The translations under genes and the position numbers were made by a program. Source: Elusimicrobiota bacterium (lineage in GTDB: Bacteria > Elusimicrobiota > Elusimicrobia > UBA1565). Taken from it: a stretch of 64,000 nt of DNA. The stretch spans positions 492,427 through 556,426 of the forward strand of contig JBAZVI010000002.1 in assembly GCA_041660925.1 (NCBI GenBank), read 5' to 3'. Under the pieces are notes generated by a model, which searched no databases, was not told where the DNA came from, and saw nothing but the letters and a program-made list of their open reading frames with translations. Positions 15,345 through 23,293 of the stretch are shown in pieces (within the stretch, counting starts at the first letter, position 1; each line of letters opens with the position of its first letter).

Positions 15345-18253
15345 AGGGCGGGGTCCTCGCTGGAGAGTCCGAGGTCGCTGCGGTAGCGCCAGCAACGAGG
15401 GCACTTCGTGCCCGCGGAGCGCTCGGCGTGAACCTGCACGGCCTCGGCCGGAGCGACGGAGAGCACGGCGCTCTCGCTGCTCGCCTCGCCCGTCTTGACC
15501 GCCGCCTCGGTCTCGGCGGCGTCGGTGAGGCGCTTGAGCTCGACGTCGGAGACGATGAGGAGCTCGGCCCAGGCCTCGGGGCTCAGGGTGCGCAGGAACT
15601 CGTAGGCGTCTCCGCCGGCGGAGACGACGACCCGCGCCTGCAGCGAGGAGCCGATGGCCTTGGCCCCGCGCATGCGCTCGAGGACCTTGAGCGCGGCCTC
15701 GCGCACGCGCAGGAGGTCCGCCCAGCGCAGCTGGAGCTGCTCGTCGGCCCACTCCTTCGGGCACGGAGGCAGCGGCTGGAGGAAGACGCTCTCGGCCGCG
15801 GGCCAGGCCGAGCCCTTCTCGGCGAGGAGGCGGCGCAGCTCCTGCCAGCCCTCCTCGCAGGTGAACGAGAGGATCGGGGAGGCCAGACGCAGCAGGCGCG
15901 TGAGGCACTCCCACATGACCGTCTGCGCCCCGCGCCGGACCGGGTCGTCGGTCCCGAGGGTGTAGAGCGCGTCCTTGCGGACGTCGAGGTAGAAGGCCGA
16001 GAGGTCGAGGTTGCAGAAGTCCTGCAGCGCGATGGCGCTGCGCCGGAAGGCGTACTCCGCGCAGTCGCGGCGGACCCCGTCCTCGAGCGCCGAGAGCCGC
16101 GCGAGCATGGCGCGCTCGAGCTCGGGGAGCTTCGCGAAGGGAACGGCGTCCTTCAGCGGGTCGAAGTCGCAGACGCTGCCGAGCAGGAAACGGAAGGTGT
16201 TGCGGAGCTTCCGGTAGGACTCGGTCGGCCCCTCGAGGAGCTTGCTCGAGATGCGGACGTCGTCGGTGAAGTCGGCGAGCGCGACCCACAGACGCAGGAC
16301 GTCGGCGCCGAGCTTGTCGATGACCTCCTGCGGGCTCACGGTGTTGCCGGCCGACTTGTGCATCGCATGACCCTTCTCGTCGAGGAGGAAGCCGTGGGTG
16401 AGCACCGCCTTATACGGCGCTTTCCCTGTGCAGGCCACGGCCATCACCAGGGAGCTCTGGAACCAGCCGCGGTGCTGGTCGGAGCCCTCGAGGTAGAGGT
16501 CGCAGGGGACGGCCTTCTCGCCGAGCACGCTCAGCCAGGAGGCGCCCGAGTCCACCCAGACGTCGAGGATGTCGGCGTCGCGGCGGAAGAGCGTCGAGCC
16601 GCAGGCGCAGGGCTTCGCCGGCAGGAAGCTCCAGGTCTGGGCGCCCGCGGGGACCTCCTTCGTCCCGGGCAGGGCCACGGGGGCCTCGCGCTCCGCGAAC
16701 CAGAAGTCGGAGCCGGCCTCGGCGACGCGCTGCTCGATCGCGGCGAGGGTCGCCTCGTCGTCGTGGAGCTTGCCGCAGGCGGCGCAGTGCAGGATGGGGA
16801 TGGGCGTGCCCCACAGCCGCTGGCGCGAGATGCACCAGTCGGGACGGTTCGTGACCATCGCGGAGATGCGCTCCTTGCCGGCGGCGGGGACCCACTGGAC
16901 CTCGTCGATCGCCTTGAGGAGGCGCTCGCGCAGGCCGTTCTTCTCCACTCCGAGGAACCACTGCTCGGTGGCGCGGAAGGCGATGGGGTTCTTGCAGCGC
17001 CAGCAGTGCGGGTAGCTGTGCGCGATGCTCTCATGGGCGAGGAGCCGGCCGTCGGCGAGCAGGCGCTCGACGACCTGCGGGTTCCCCTCCTTGAAGATCT
17101 GCAGGCCCTGGAACGGCCCGGCCTCGGCCGTGAAGCGGCCGTTGCCGTCGACGGGGCAGAGGATGGGGAGCTTGTTCTTGAGCCCGGTGTGGAAGTCGTC
17201 GAGCCCGTGTCCGGGCGCGGTGTGCACGATGCCCGTGCCGTCCTCCGCGCTCACGTAGTCGGCGAGGACCGTGCGGGACTCCTTGGTCGGGAAGCCCGCG
17301 AGGTGCCCGAAGGGCGTCTCGCAGACGAGCCCGGAGTCGACGACCTCGCGGCCCGACCAGGTCCCGACCTTGCCGACGACCTCCGCGTGGAGGGCCTTGC
17401 AGACGGCCTCGGCGCGGGAGTCGGCCATGAGGAGGGCGCGGGGCGCGTCGACGCCCGGGAGCTTGAGGCGCAGGAGCGAGTACGACATCGTCGGGTTGAA
17501 GGCCACCGCGAGGTTGGCGGGCAGCGTCCACGGGGTCGTCGTCCAGACGAGGACCGAGGCGTCCTTCCCGAACCGCTCGCTCTGCCCCTTCATGGGCAGA
17601 GCGACATACACCGACGGGGAGGTCTTGTCCTTGTACTCGACCTCGGCCTCGGCCAAGGCGGTCTCGCAGTAGACGCACCAGGAGACGGTCTTCAGGCCCC
17701 GGAAGATGTAGCCGTCGCGGTAGAGACGACGGAAGGCGCGCAGGATGCCGGCCTCGTAGGAGCGCGACATCGTCGTGTAAGGCGCGTCCCAGGAGCCGAG
17801 CACGCCGAGGCGCTTGAACTCCGCGCGCTGGACGCCGATGAAGCGTTCGGCGAAGGCCTGGGCCTCGTGCCGGAAGGCGACGAGGTCCTTGACGTCGCGC
17901 TTGCTCGCCTTCTTCTCCTTGAGGAGGGCGTGCTCGATGGGCAGGCCGTGGCAGTCCCAGCCGGGCACGTAGGGCGTGCGGCGGCCGAGCATGGACTGGG
18001 ACTTCACGACGAGGTCCTTGAGGACCTTGTTGAGGGCGGTCCCCATGTGGATGTGGCCGTTGGCGTAGGGCGGACCGTCGTGGAGCACGAAGGAGCCGTC
18101 CTTCGCGGCCTCCAGCATGCGCTCGAAGACCTTCTTCTCCTCCCAGAACGCGAGCGTCGGCGGCTCGCGCTTGGGGAGGTCCCCCTTCATGGGGAACTGC
18201 GTCTGCGGGAGGTGGACGGTGTGCGACCAGCTCTTGCCTTCGGGTTTGCTCAT
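15308..18253 (-). CDS. ileS: Isoleucyl-tRNA synthetase
   Basis: 981-residue class I synthetase. The HIGH motif appears as GPPYANGHIHMGTALNK, the large CP1 editing domain includes VVWTTTPWTLPANLAV-like text (VLVWTTTPWTLPANLAV), and the KMSKS loop has the variant form HAMHKSAGN. The C-terminal zinc finger C-x2-C ... C-x2-C (CPRCWRYRSDLGLSSED, then LCARC) is complete. It precedes and overlaps lspA. Confidence 0.97.
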   Translation of the reverse strand: MSKPEGKSWSHTVHLPQTQFPMKGDLPKREPPTLAFWEEKKVFERMLEAAKDGSFVLHDGPPYANGHIHMGTALNKVLKDLVVKSQSMLGRRTPYVPGWDCHGLPIEHALLKEKKASKRDVKDLVAFRHEAQAFAERFIGVQRAEFKRLGVLGSWDAPYTTMSRSYEAGILRAFRRLYRDGYIFRGLKTVSWCVYCETALAEAEVEYKDKTSPSVYVALPMKGQSERFGKDASVLVWTTTPWTLPANLAVAFNPTMSYSLLRLKLPGVDAPRALLMADSRAEAVCKALHAEVVGKVGTWSGREVVDSGLVCETPFGHLAGFPTKESRTVLADYVSAEDGTGIVHTAPGHGLDDFHTGLKNKLPILCPVDGNGRFTAEAGPFQGLQIFKEGNPQVVERLLADGRLLAHESIAHSYPHCWRCKNPIAFRATEQWFLGVEKNGLRERLLKAIDEVQWVPAAGKERISAMVTNRPDWCISRQRLWGTPIPILHCAACGKLHDDEATLAAIEQRVAEAGSDFWFAEREAPVALPGTKEVPAGAQTWSFLPAKPCACGSTLFRRDADILDVWVDSGASWLSVLGEKAVPCDLYLEGSDQHRGWFQSSLVMAVACTGKAPYKAVLTHGFLLDEKGHAMHKSAGNTVSPQEVIDKLGADVLRLWVALADFTDDVRISSKLLEGPTESYRKLRNTFRFLLGSVCDFDPLKDAVPFAKLPELERAMLARLSALEDGVRRDCAEYAFRRSAIALQDFCNLDLSAFYLDVRKDALYTLGTDDPVRRGAQTVMWECLTRLLRLASPILSFTCEEGWQELRRLLAEKGSAWPAAESVFLQPLPPCPKEWADEQLQLRWADLLRVREAALKVLERMRGAKAIGSSLQARVVVSAGGDAYEFLRTLSPEAWAELLIVSDVELKRLTDAAETEAAVKTGEASSESAVLSVAPAEAVQVHAERSAGTKCPRCWRYRSDLGLSSEDPALCARCVQQLSKR

Positions 18254-18302
18254 CGGAAGCCGATTCTAGCAGTTTCGCGACTTCCCGTCGCGCGTGGATG
18301 CG

Positions 18303-18397
18303 GGTGCCTGCCATATGACGTTATACATCGCCGGATTCGCCGGTCATGTCGAGACTCGACGAAGTCCGACGTCGTATAACGTTATATGGCAGGCACC
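18303..18397. repeat. 95-bp element with 24-bp terminal inverted repeats
   Basis: The ends (18303-18326 and 18374-18397) are inverted copies with one mismatch, beginning GGTGCCTGCCATAT. The 47-bp centre has smaller palindromes (CGCCGGATTCGCCGG, TCGAGACTCGA). It lies between ileS and the promoter at 18412. GTGCCTG-type palindromes are typical of elements mobilised by REP-associated tyrosine transposases, but no transposase is in the window. Confidence 0.75.
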
Positions 18398-18411
18398 TGG
18401 GATTCATCGCG

Positions 18412-18440
18412 TTGACAAGCCGCGCGCGGTCTGTTATACA
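18412..18440 (+). promoter_or_regulatory. Consensus-like promoter of a leaderless gene
   Basis: TTGACA (18412-18417), 17-nt spacer, TATACA (18435-18440). The ATG begins 6 nt later, so the predicted start of transcription coincides with the start codon. No Shine-Dalgarno sequence precedes it. Confidence 0.75.
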
Positions 18441-18446
18441 AGACGC

Positions 18447-18920
18447 ATGCGACCCGTGAAGACCGAGGTCCTGCTGTCCCAGTCCCCCGCGGAGCTCTGG
18501 AAGCGCCTGGCGCGGCCCGAGTTCTGCCTGACCCTCTCGCACGCCCTGCGCGCCTGCCGGGGCGGAGCGTCCGTCAAGCTCCACGGCGCCGGCTCCCCCC
18601 CCGCCTTCGCCGCCGGGGCCCGGGTCGCGGTGCTCGACGCACGGGGAGGGCGCGAGAGCTTCTCCTGGGACATCCGGACCTGCGAGCCCCCGTACCGCCT
18701 GGAACTCGCCGTGCGCAAGGAGAAGGGCTTCTTCGACGCGGGAGAGTTCATCTGCTCGCTCGAGCTGCTGGAGGCGCCCGCGAAGGGGACGCGCGTGCAG
18801 GCCGAGGTGTTCGCGGTGATGTTCCGCGCCCCCCTCGAGCTGCTGAGCCTCCTCGTCCCGGTGCGCTGGCTCTACGCCCGCGCCGTCCGAAAGGCGGTCA
18901 AGCAAGCCTCCCGCTCCTGA
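18447..18920 (+). CDS. SRPBCC/START-like cytosolic protein
   Basis: 157 residues with the layout of a helix-grip (SRPBCC, polyketide-cyclase-like) protein: an N-terminal strand and short helices (KTEVLLSQSPAELWKRLARP), a sheet with a WDI..CEPPYRLELAV segment, and a long C-terminal helix (LVPVRWLYARAVRKAVKQA). Such proteins bind hydrophobic ligands; the ligand is unknown. The start is fixed by the promoter immediately upstream (leaderless). The open frame extends upstream through the inverted-repeat element, but there it is meaningless. It ends at a strong bidirectional hairpin. Confidence 0.7.
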   Translation: MRPVKTEVLLSQSPAELWKRLARPEFCLTLSHALRACRGGASVKLHGAGSPPAFAAGARVAVLDARGGRESFSWDIRTCEPPYRLELAVRKEKGFFDAGEFICSLELLEAPAKGTRVQAEVFAVMFRAPLELLSLLVPVRWLYARAVRKAVKQASRS

Positions 18921-18930
18921 ACCCCAACGA

Positions 18931-18970
18931 AGAGGAGGGCCGCCCTCGACGAAGGGCGGCCCTCCTCTTT
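18931..18970. terminator. Bidirectional terminator hairpin
   Basis: A 16-bp stem, AGAGGAGGGCCGCCCT with AGGGCGGCCCTCCTCT, and a 6-nt loop. It is located between the convergent genes ending at 18920 (+) and 18982 (-). Confidence 0.85.
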
Positions 18971-18981
18971 GCGTCTCGTGC

Positions 18982-20589
18982 TTACTGAGTGTTGCTGCCC
19001 TTCGTCTGGACCTTCTGCGTCCCGCCGTCCATCTGATAGGTCGCGTTCGACTCGTCCTGCACCGCCTGCTGGACGCTGGTGTTGCGCTTGTTCTCCTCCG
19101 GCTGCGTCGCGGGGCTGCAGTTGGCGATCTTGGTGCCCTTCGAGTAGGCCTGGTCGGCGCACTCGTCGACGATCTGTCCCTGGTCCTGCTGGCCGTACAT
19201 GTTCTTCATCATGTTGCCCATGTTCTTGGCCATGCCGGCCATGGCGCCGGCCATGGAGAGCATCATCATGCCGAGGGCGACGAGCATCAGCCCGATCATG
19301 ATGAGGATGAACGCCCACGGGCCGGAGGCCATGGCCATGATGGCGATGCCCGCGGCGATGAGGACGAGGCTGAGGAGCTTGAGCATGGAAGCCATGTTCC
19401 CCATGCCCTTGGCGGCGTCCAGGGTGGGCTGATACGGCGTCACGTTGCCGCCCGGCGGGACCTCCGGGACGGTCGGGAGGGTGTTGTCGACCCCGGTGCC
19501 GGTACCGGTGCCGGCGCTCGGCGGGACCACCGCGGAGGTGTCGTCGATGCCGGAGATCTGACCGCCCTGCGTCCCCTGCTGGTCGAAGGCGTTGGCCGCG
19601 TACTGGTGCGCCTGCGAATCCGGAGCCGCGGCGGCGCCGGCGCTCGACATCGTGCGCGCCATCTTGAGCTGGCCCATCGCCCGGTTCGAGCGCCCGCGCA
19701 GCGAGCTGAGCTTCCCGACGGCGGGCTTCAAGAGGCCCCGGGCGAAGGTCGCGAGCTTGCCCTGCGCCGGCTTGCCGCCGATGTTCGACTTGAGATTGAA
19801 GCCGCCCGCGCCCTGCTTGAGCCCTTTGTTGCCGCCCGCGAGCCCGGCCGAACCCATCATCGACGGCATGCTGCCCTCGGGAAGGCCCTTCGCGAGGCGC
19901 TTGGTGAAGCCGTCGGCGAGGGCGCCCTTGTCGCCCTGGATGCCCTGCTGCTTCATCATCTCGCTGACGTCCGGCATGGGAGGAGTCTGCTCCCCATCGG
20001 CCTGGACGGCATCCTTCTTCTCTTCGACCTTGGGCGCTGTGGGCTTGGTCTCGTCCCAGGCGAACTCGCCCTCGTTGGCCCTGGCGACCATGCCCAGGGC
20101 CTTGTCGCGGGCGGAATCGATGACGATGCCGGAGCCCCCCATGGAGAGGGAGACCGCCGGACTCTCGACGGTTCCTCGACCGCCGCCGAGCATGGCGAGG
20201 CCGGCGAGACTGACGAGGGCCGCCCAGAGCATCATGCCGCCGAGGACGATGCTCGAGCCGTATTTGGCCGCGAAGAGCCCGCCGAGCACGGTCCCGGGGC
20301 CGCCGAGGAGCTTCGAGAGGGCCGCCGCCACGGCACGGGAGCCGAGGAAGCCGGCGCGCGCCGCCGCGCCCGCTCCGACCTCTACGCCCGCCGCGCCCAG
20401 GCCCGACGCGCCGCCGGAGGCGCCGCTGCCGCTCCAGAGCGCGCCGCCGCGCTTGCGCTCTTCCTCCTTCTTCTTGAGGACGGGGATGTCGGGCTCCGCG
20501 GGAGGCGGGGCCTCGGGAACCGGGGCCTTGGGAACGGAGGCCTCGGGCCCGGCGGCATGACCGTGCTTGCGGCGGCCGAAGGGTTTCAT
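18982..20589 (-). CDS. Large Gly/Ala/Met-rich membrane protein, ESNATY family (paralogue A)
   Basis: 535 residues, no recognised family. An acidic/proline N-terminus carries a Lys/Glu patch (VLKKKEEERKRGG), followed by a hydrophobic segment (~105-145), a long linker, and a conserved block RSNRAMGQLKMAR ... QYAANAFDQQGTQGG. Next come NVTPYQPTLDAAK, two Met-rich transmembrane helices, and a Cys-containing tail DECADQAYSKGTKIANCSP ... ESNATY..GGTQ. The same landmarks in the same order occur in the protein at 59798-61234. The two tail Cys may pair outside the cytoplasm. The start at MKPFGRRKHG (20589) is preferred over one 13 codons upstream, which lies in the control region. A 16-bp motif array lies upstream. 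Confidence 0.8.
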   Translation of the reverse strand: MKPFGRRKHGHAAGPEASVPKAPVPEAPPPAEPDIPVLKKKEEERKRGGALWSGSGASGGASGLGAAGVEVGAGAAARAGFLGSRAVAAALSKLLGGPGTVLGGLFAAKYGSSIVLGGMMLWAALVSLAGLAMLGGGRGTVESPAVSLSMGGSGIVIDSARDKALGMVARANEGEFAWDETKPTAPKVEEKKDAVQADGEQTPPMPDVSEMMKQQGIQGDKGALADGFTKRLAKGLPEGSMPSMMGSAGLAGGNKGLKQGAGGFNLKSNIGGKPAQGKLATFARGLLKPAVGKLSSLRGRSNRAMGQLKMARTMSSAGAAAAPDSQAHQYAANAFDQQGTQGGQISGIDDTSAVVPPSAGTGTGTGVDNTLPTVPEVPPGGNVTPYQPTLDAAKGMGNMASMLKLLSLVLIAAGIAIMAMASGPWAFILIMIGLMLVALGMMMLSMAGAMAGMAKNMGNMMKNMYGQQDQGQIVDECADQAYSKGTKIANCSPATQPEENKRNTSVQQAVQDESNATYQMDGGTQKVQTKGSNTQ

Positions 20590-20629
20590 GGCACTTTCAG
20601 GATAGTAGGTCGGGGGGTCCCCAATCAAG

Positions 20630-20706
20630 GGCCAAAGGGCCTAGTCGCTTTTATAGGCCCTTGGACCTACCCGGGCCGCCGGCCCAGGACGAGACTGGGC
20701 CCTGGA
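20630..20706. repeat. Phased 16-bp motif array between paralogue A and a small membrane protein
   Basis: Units GGCCAAAGGGCCTAG (20630-20644) and TAGGCCCTTGGACCTA (20654-20669), with centres about 24 bp apart, and a weaker GGGCCCTGGAC (about 20698-20706). It is located between the divergent genes starting at 20589 (-) and 20818 (+). The motif matches the arrays at 12941, 58685 and 61268. Confidence 0.55.
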
Positions 20707-20780
20707 CGGGCGCCGCGGAGCGAAGGGACGGAAGAGTCCTCCCGCGCCCCCCCCGGCGGGAGCGGCCCGCCACAAAAGGC

Positions 20781-20810
20781 TTGCCGCTCCTCGCCGATTT
20801 CGGCTATCAT
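20781..20810 (+). promoter_or_regulatory. Promoter of a leaderless GTG gene
   Basis: TTGCCG (20781-20786), 18-nt spacer, TATCAT (20805-20810). The GTG at 20818 follows after 7 nt, the expected transcription start. Confidence 0.6.
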
Positions 20811-20817
20811 CGTACCC

Positions 20818-21111
20818 GTGGAACACATACTCATGGCGTTCATCGCCGTCTGCCTCGGCGTCATCACCCTCGCCGTCCTCGCCCTCCTGGGCTTCGCCCT
20901 GTACGTCTTCTGGCAGGTGCGGCGCGCGGCGGCGGCGGTCGAGGCGCTCGCCTACACCGCCCGCGACCAGTTCGGGCGGCTGCGCGGAGCCACCGACCGC
21001 CTGAGCGAGTTCGCGGGTCTCGCGAGCTCGGGCTGGGCGAAAGCCCTGGCGATCGGGCTGGGAACGGCGGCCGCTTTCTGGATGCGTCGCCGGGCCCGCT
21101 CCTGCGACTGA
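20818..21111 (+). CDS. Small single-pass membrane protein (DUF948-like)
   Basis: 97 residues: an N-terminal transmembrane helix (AFIAVCLGVITLAVLALLGF), then a soluble helical stretch (RDQFGRLRGATDRLSEFAG) and a second hydrophobic helix near the C-terminus ending WMRRRARSCD. The pattern resembles DUF948/YtxG-type proteins, which are often encoded beside YtxH proteins as here. The GTG start is set by the promoter; an ATG at 20833 is the alternative. It leads a plus-strand run with the YtxH-like, cNMP-binding and AI-2E-family genes. Confidence 0.65.
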   Translation: MEHILMAFIAVCLGVITLAVLALLGFALYVFWQVRRAAAAVEALAYTARDQFGRLRGATDRLSEFAGLASSGWAKALAIGLGTAAAFWMRRRARSCD

Positions 21112-21141
21112 AGCCGTCTGAGAAGGATATCGGAGGATCAA

Positions 21142-21408
21142 ATGTCTGAGAACAACAATTCCGGTGAGTGCATCTTCGCGTTCATGCTCGGCGGCGTCGT
21201 CGGCGCCGCGCTCGGAGTCCTCTTCGCCCCCGCCTCGGGCGCGGAGACCCGCCGCCGCATCGGCAGGATGGCCGAGGAAGGCCGCGAGAAGGTCCGCGAG
21301 GTCTACGAGAAGGAGCGCGAGCTGCTCCACTCGAAGAAGGAGCAGGTCGGCGCGGCGTTCGAGGCGGCCCAGAAGGCCTACCGCGAGACCGGCGGCAGCG
21401 CGGCGTGA
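21142..21408 (+). CDS. YtxH-like small membrane protein
   Basis: 88 residues. A glycine-rich transmembrane helix (FAFMLGGVVGAALGVLFAP) precedes the YtxH signature ASGAETRRRIGRMAEEGREK and a charged helix. A GGAGG site lies 8 nt before the ATG. YtxH proteins are linked to stress and envelope integrity, with no known enzymatic activity. The stop overlaps the next GTG (GTGA). Confidence 0.8.
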   Translation: MSENNNSGECIFAFMLGGVVGAALGVLFAPASGAETRRRIGRMAEEGREKVREVYEKERELLHSKKEQVGAAFEAAQKAYRETGGSAA

Positions 21409-21908
21409 AGCCGTTCGACAAGCTGCAGGCCTTCTTCATCGACAAGCAGTTCGTCCGCAAGCGCGACTTCCTCCGCTCCCTGTCCCTCTTCAAGGGACTC
21501 TCCCCGCGCGAGCTCGGGCACCTGCTGCAGATGTTCCACGCGCGGACCTACCACGAGGGAGAGGTCCTCTTCCTCGAAGGCGACATCGGGCGCGCGCTCT
21601 TCATCGTCGAGACGGGGAAGGTCGAGCTCACGCGCGGGACGCACGTCGTCGCCGAGCTGGGCCCGGGCTCCTTCTTCGGGGAGATGGCGCTGCTCGAACA
21701 GCTGCCGCGTTCGGCCTGCGCGAAGGCGAAGGAGCGCTCGACGCTCCTGCTCCTCTACCGCTCGAAGCTCGACGACATCCTGCAGCAGCACCCGGCCATC
21801 GGCGTCAGCATCATGACCCACCTCGCGCGTCTGCTCTCGGCGCGTCTGCGCAAGGCCACCCACGGGGAGACCGCGACGGTCGGCGAAGCGGAACGGCCGG
21901 CCGCCTGA
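21405..21908 (+). CDS. Stand-alone cyclic-nucleotide-binding-domain protein
   Basis: 167 residues consisting of one cNMP-binding beta-barrel: FKGLSPRELGHLLQMFHARTY, the EGEVLFLEGDIGRALFIVETGKVEL strand pair, and the phosphate-cassette region FFGEMALLEQLPRSACAKA. Unlike CRP/FNR regulators there is no C-terminal helix-turn-helix, so it cannot bind DNA by itself. It probably senses a cyclic nucleotide, or is a degenerate barrel that acts on a partner such as the adjacent permease. The start is a GTG inside the YtxH stop. Confidence 0.8.
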   Translation: MKPFDKLQAFFIDKQFVRKRDFLRSLSLFKGLSPRELGHLLQMFHARTYHEGEVLFLEGDIGRALFIVETGKVELTRGTHVVAELGPGSFFGEMALLEQLPRSACAKAKERSTLLLLYRSKLDDILQQHPAIGVSIMTHLARLLSARLRKATHGETATVGEAERPAA

Positions 21909-21915
21909 ACCGGGG

Positions 21916-23010
21916 ATGAGCATGGGAACCGCCGCCCGCCGCCAGCTCCCGAGCCTCTCCTGGCCGGCGCTCTTCGCCGGGGCGGCGTTCCTGTATTTCC
22001 TGTACCACATCCACGCGGTGCTCATCCCGTTCCTGCTGAGCTTCGCCCTCGCCTACCTCGTCAACCCGCTCATCCACGAGTTCGAGAGCCGCGGCTACCG
22101 CCGCGAACACGTCGTGCTCGGCCTCTACCTCGTCATCGCCTCGGCCATCGCCCTCGGAGCCAACTTCCTGCTGCCGGCGATGACCTCGGAGCTGGCGCTC
22201 CTGCAGGGACGCGCGCAGCTCTACTTCACGGGCATCGAGACGATCTTCGGATCCCTGCAGAAGGAGCTCGCCCACCGACTCCCCTTCGGCAACGTGCTCG
22301 TCGAGCGCCTCAGCTTGAAGATGTACAACCCGCTCATGGAGCAGCTGCCCAAGCTCCCCTCCTACATCCTCGGGCTCTTCCCGCTGCTCTCGCTCATCTT
22401 CCTGGTCCCGTTCATCACTTTCTTCATGCTCATGGACTCCGACGCCCTGATGGACAAGGCCGTGCAGATCTGCCCGGGCCGCCACGTCGAGCAGGTCCTG
22501 CACATCTTCAGCGAGATCGACACCTCCTTGGGGAACTACCTGCGCGGCATACTCATCACCGCGAGCGTCATCGGCCTGGCCTCGTACGTCGGGCTCTGGA
22601 TCCTCGGGATCGACTACGCGCTCGGCGTGGCCACCCTGTCCGGAGTGTCGAGCTTCATCCCCTATCTCGGCGCCATCATCGGCGCTCTCGTGGGCGGACT
22701 CGTCGCCTTCTTCCAGTTCCACGACGTCATCGCCCCCCTCAAGGTCGTCGCGCTCTTCGGCGGCATCCGCCTCGCCGACGAGGCGCTGCTCCAGCCCCTC
22801 ATCTCCCGCCACTCCATGCATCTGCACCCGCTGGTCTTCCTGCTGGCCCTCATGATCGGCGGGAAGGTGTTCGGCTTCATCGGCCTGCTCTTCGGCGTCC
22901 CCGCCGCCTGCGTCCTCAAGGCGCTCATCGGTGTGGCGTGGGACTACTACTCCAGCCAGACGCAGTCCCCCCGCCTCACCCTCGACGGCCTCGACGTCCC
23001 CTACATCTAA
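21916..23010 (+). CDS. AI-2E family (TqsA/PerM-like) permease
   Basis: 364 residues with eight or so transmembrane helices and the family's central soluble region. Recognisable segments are FLYHIHAVLIPFLLSFALAYLVNPL near the N-terminus, LVPFITFFMLMDSD, and the conserved block SGVSSFIPYLGAIIGALVGG with LADEALLQPLI and IGLLFGVPAAC. Members export autoinducer-2 or move Na+/H+; the substrate is not predictable here. It starts 7 nt after the cNMP-binding gene and may be controlled by it. ATG 21922 is an alternative start. Confidence 0.88.
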   Translation: MSMGTAARRQLPSLSWPALFAGAAFLYFLYHIHAVLIPFLLSFALAYLVNPLIHEFESRGYRREHVVLGLYLVIASAIALGANFLLPAMTSELALLQGRAQLYFTGIETIFGSLQKELAHRLPFGNVLVERLSLKMYNPLMEQLPKLPSYILGLFPLLSLIFLVPFITFFMLMDSDALMDKAVQICPGRHVEQVLHIFSEIDTSLGNYLRGILITASVIGLASYVGLWILGIDYALGVATLSGVSSFIPYLGAIIGALVGGLVAFFQFHDVIAPLKVVALFGGIRLADEALLQPLISRHSMHLHPLVFLLALMIGGKVFGFIGLLFGVPAACVLKALIGVAWDYYSSQTQSPRLTLDGLDVPYI

Positions 23011-23064
23011 CCTCCCCGCCGCGCACCCGCACGCCACCCCTGTCATTTCTGAAGACGACCCCGT

Positions 23065-23293
23065 CTAGAACCCAACCAGGGGCGACTTCCGTTACGAAAT
23101 CGCGGATTTCGGAGCGAGACGCGGCGCGCAGGGGCACAGCGTAGCGGGGCTACGCAAGCCCCGTCCCGAACATCCAGAATGCGTAGGTTCGGGACGTCCC
23201 GAAGCTACGCCGTCTGGTTGTTCGGGACGAGCAACAATGTCGCAGCCCGAAAGCCGCGATTGCAGTAGGAAGACGCCCCTGGTTGGGTTCTAG
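23065..23293. mobile_element. 229-bp MITE-like element with perfect 20-bp terminal inverted repeats
   Basis: The left end (23065-23084, starting CTAGAACCCAACC) and right end (23274-23293) are exact inverted copies. The arms go on pairing imperfectly inward (ACTTCC...ATCGCGGATTTCGG against TCTTCC...ATCGCGGCTTTCGG in the inverse), and the centre is a hairpin GCGTAGGTTCGGGAC/GTCCCGAAGCTACGC. There is no coding capacity. The right end supplies the TAG stop of the receiver-hotdog gene (23290-23292). CTAG/TA at both tips would fit a TA-targeting transposon family, which is inference. Confidence 0.8.

Noticed and set aside
23065..23293. Riboswitch or small RNA gene in the permease-receiver gap
   Set aside because: Exact terminal inverted repeats and whole-length self-complementarity fit a MITE-like element better; no promoter or terminator of an RNA gene was seen.
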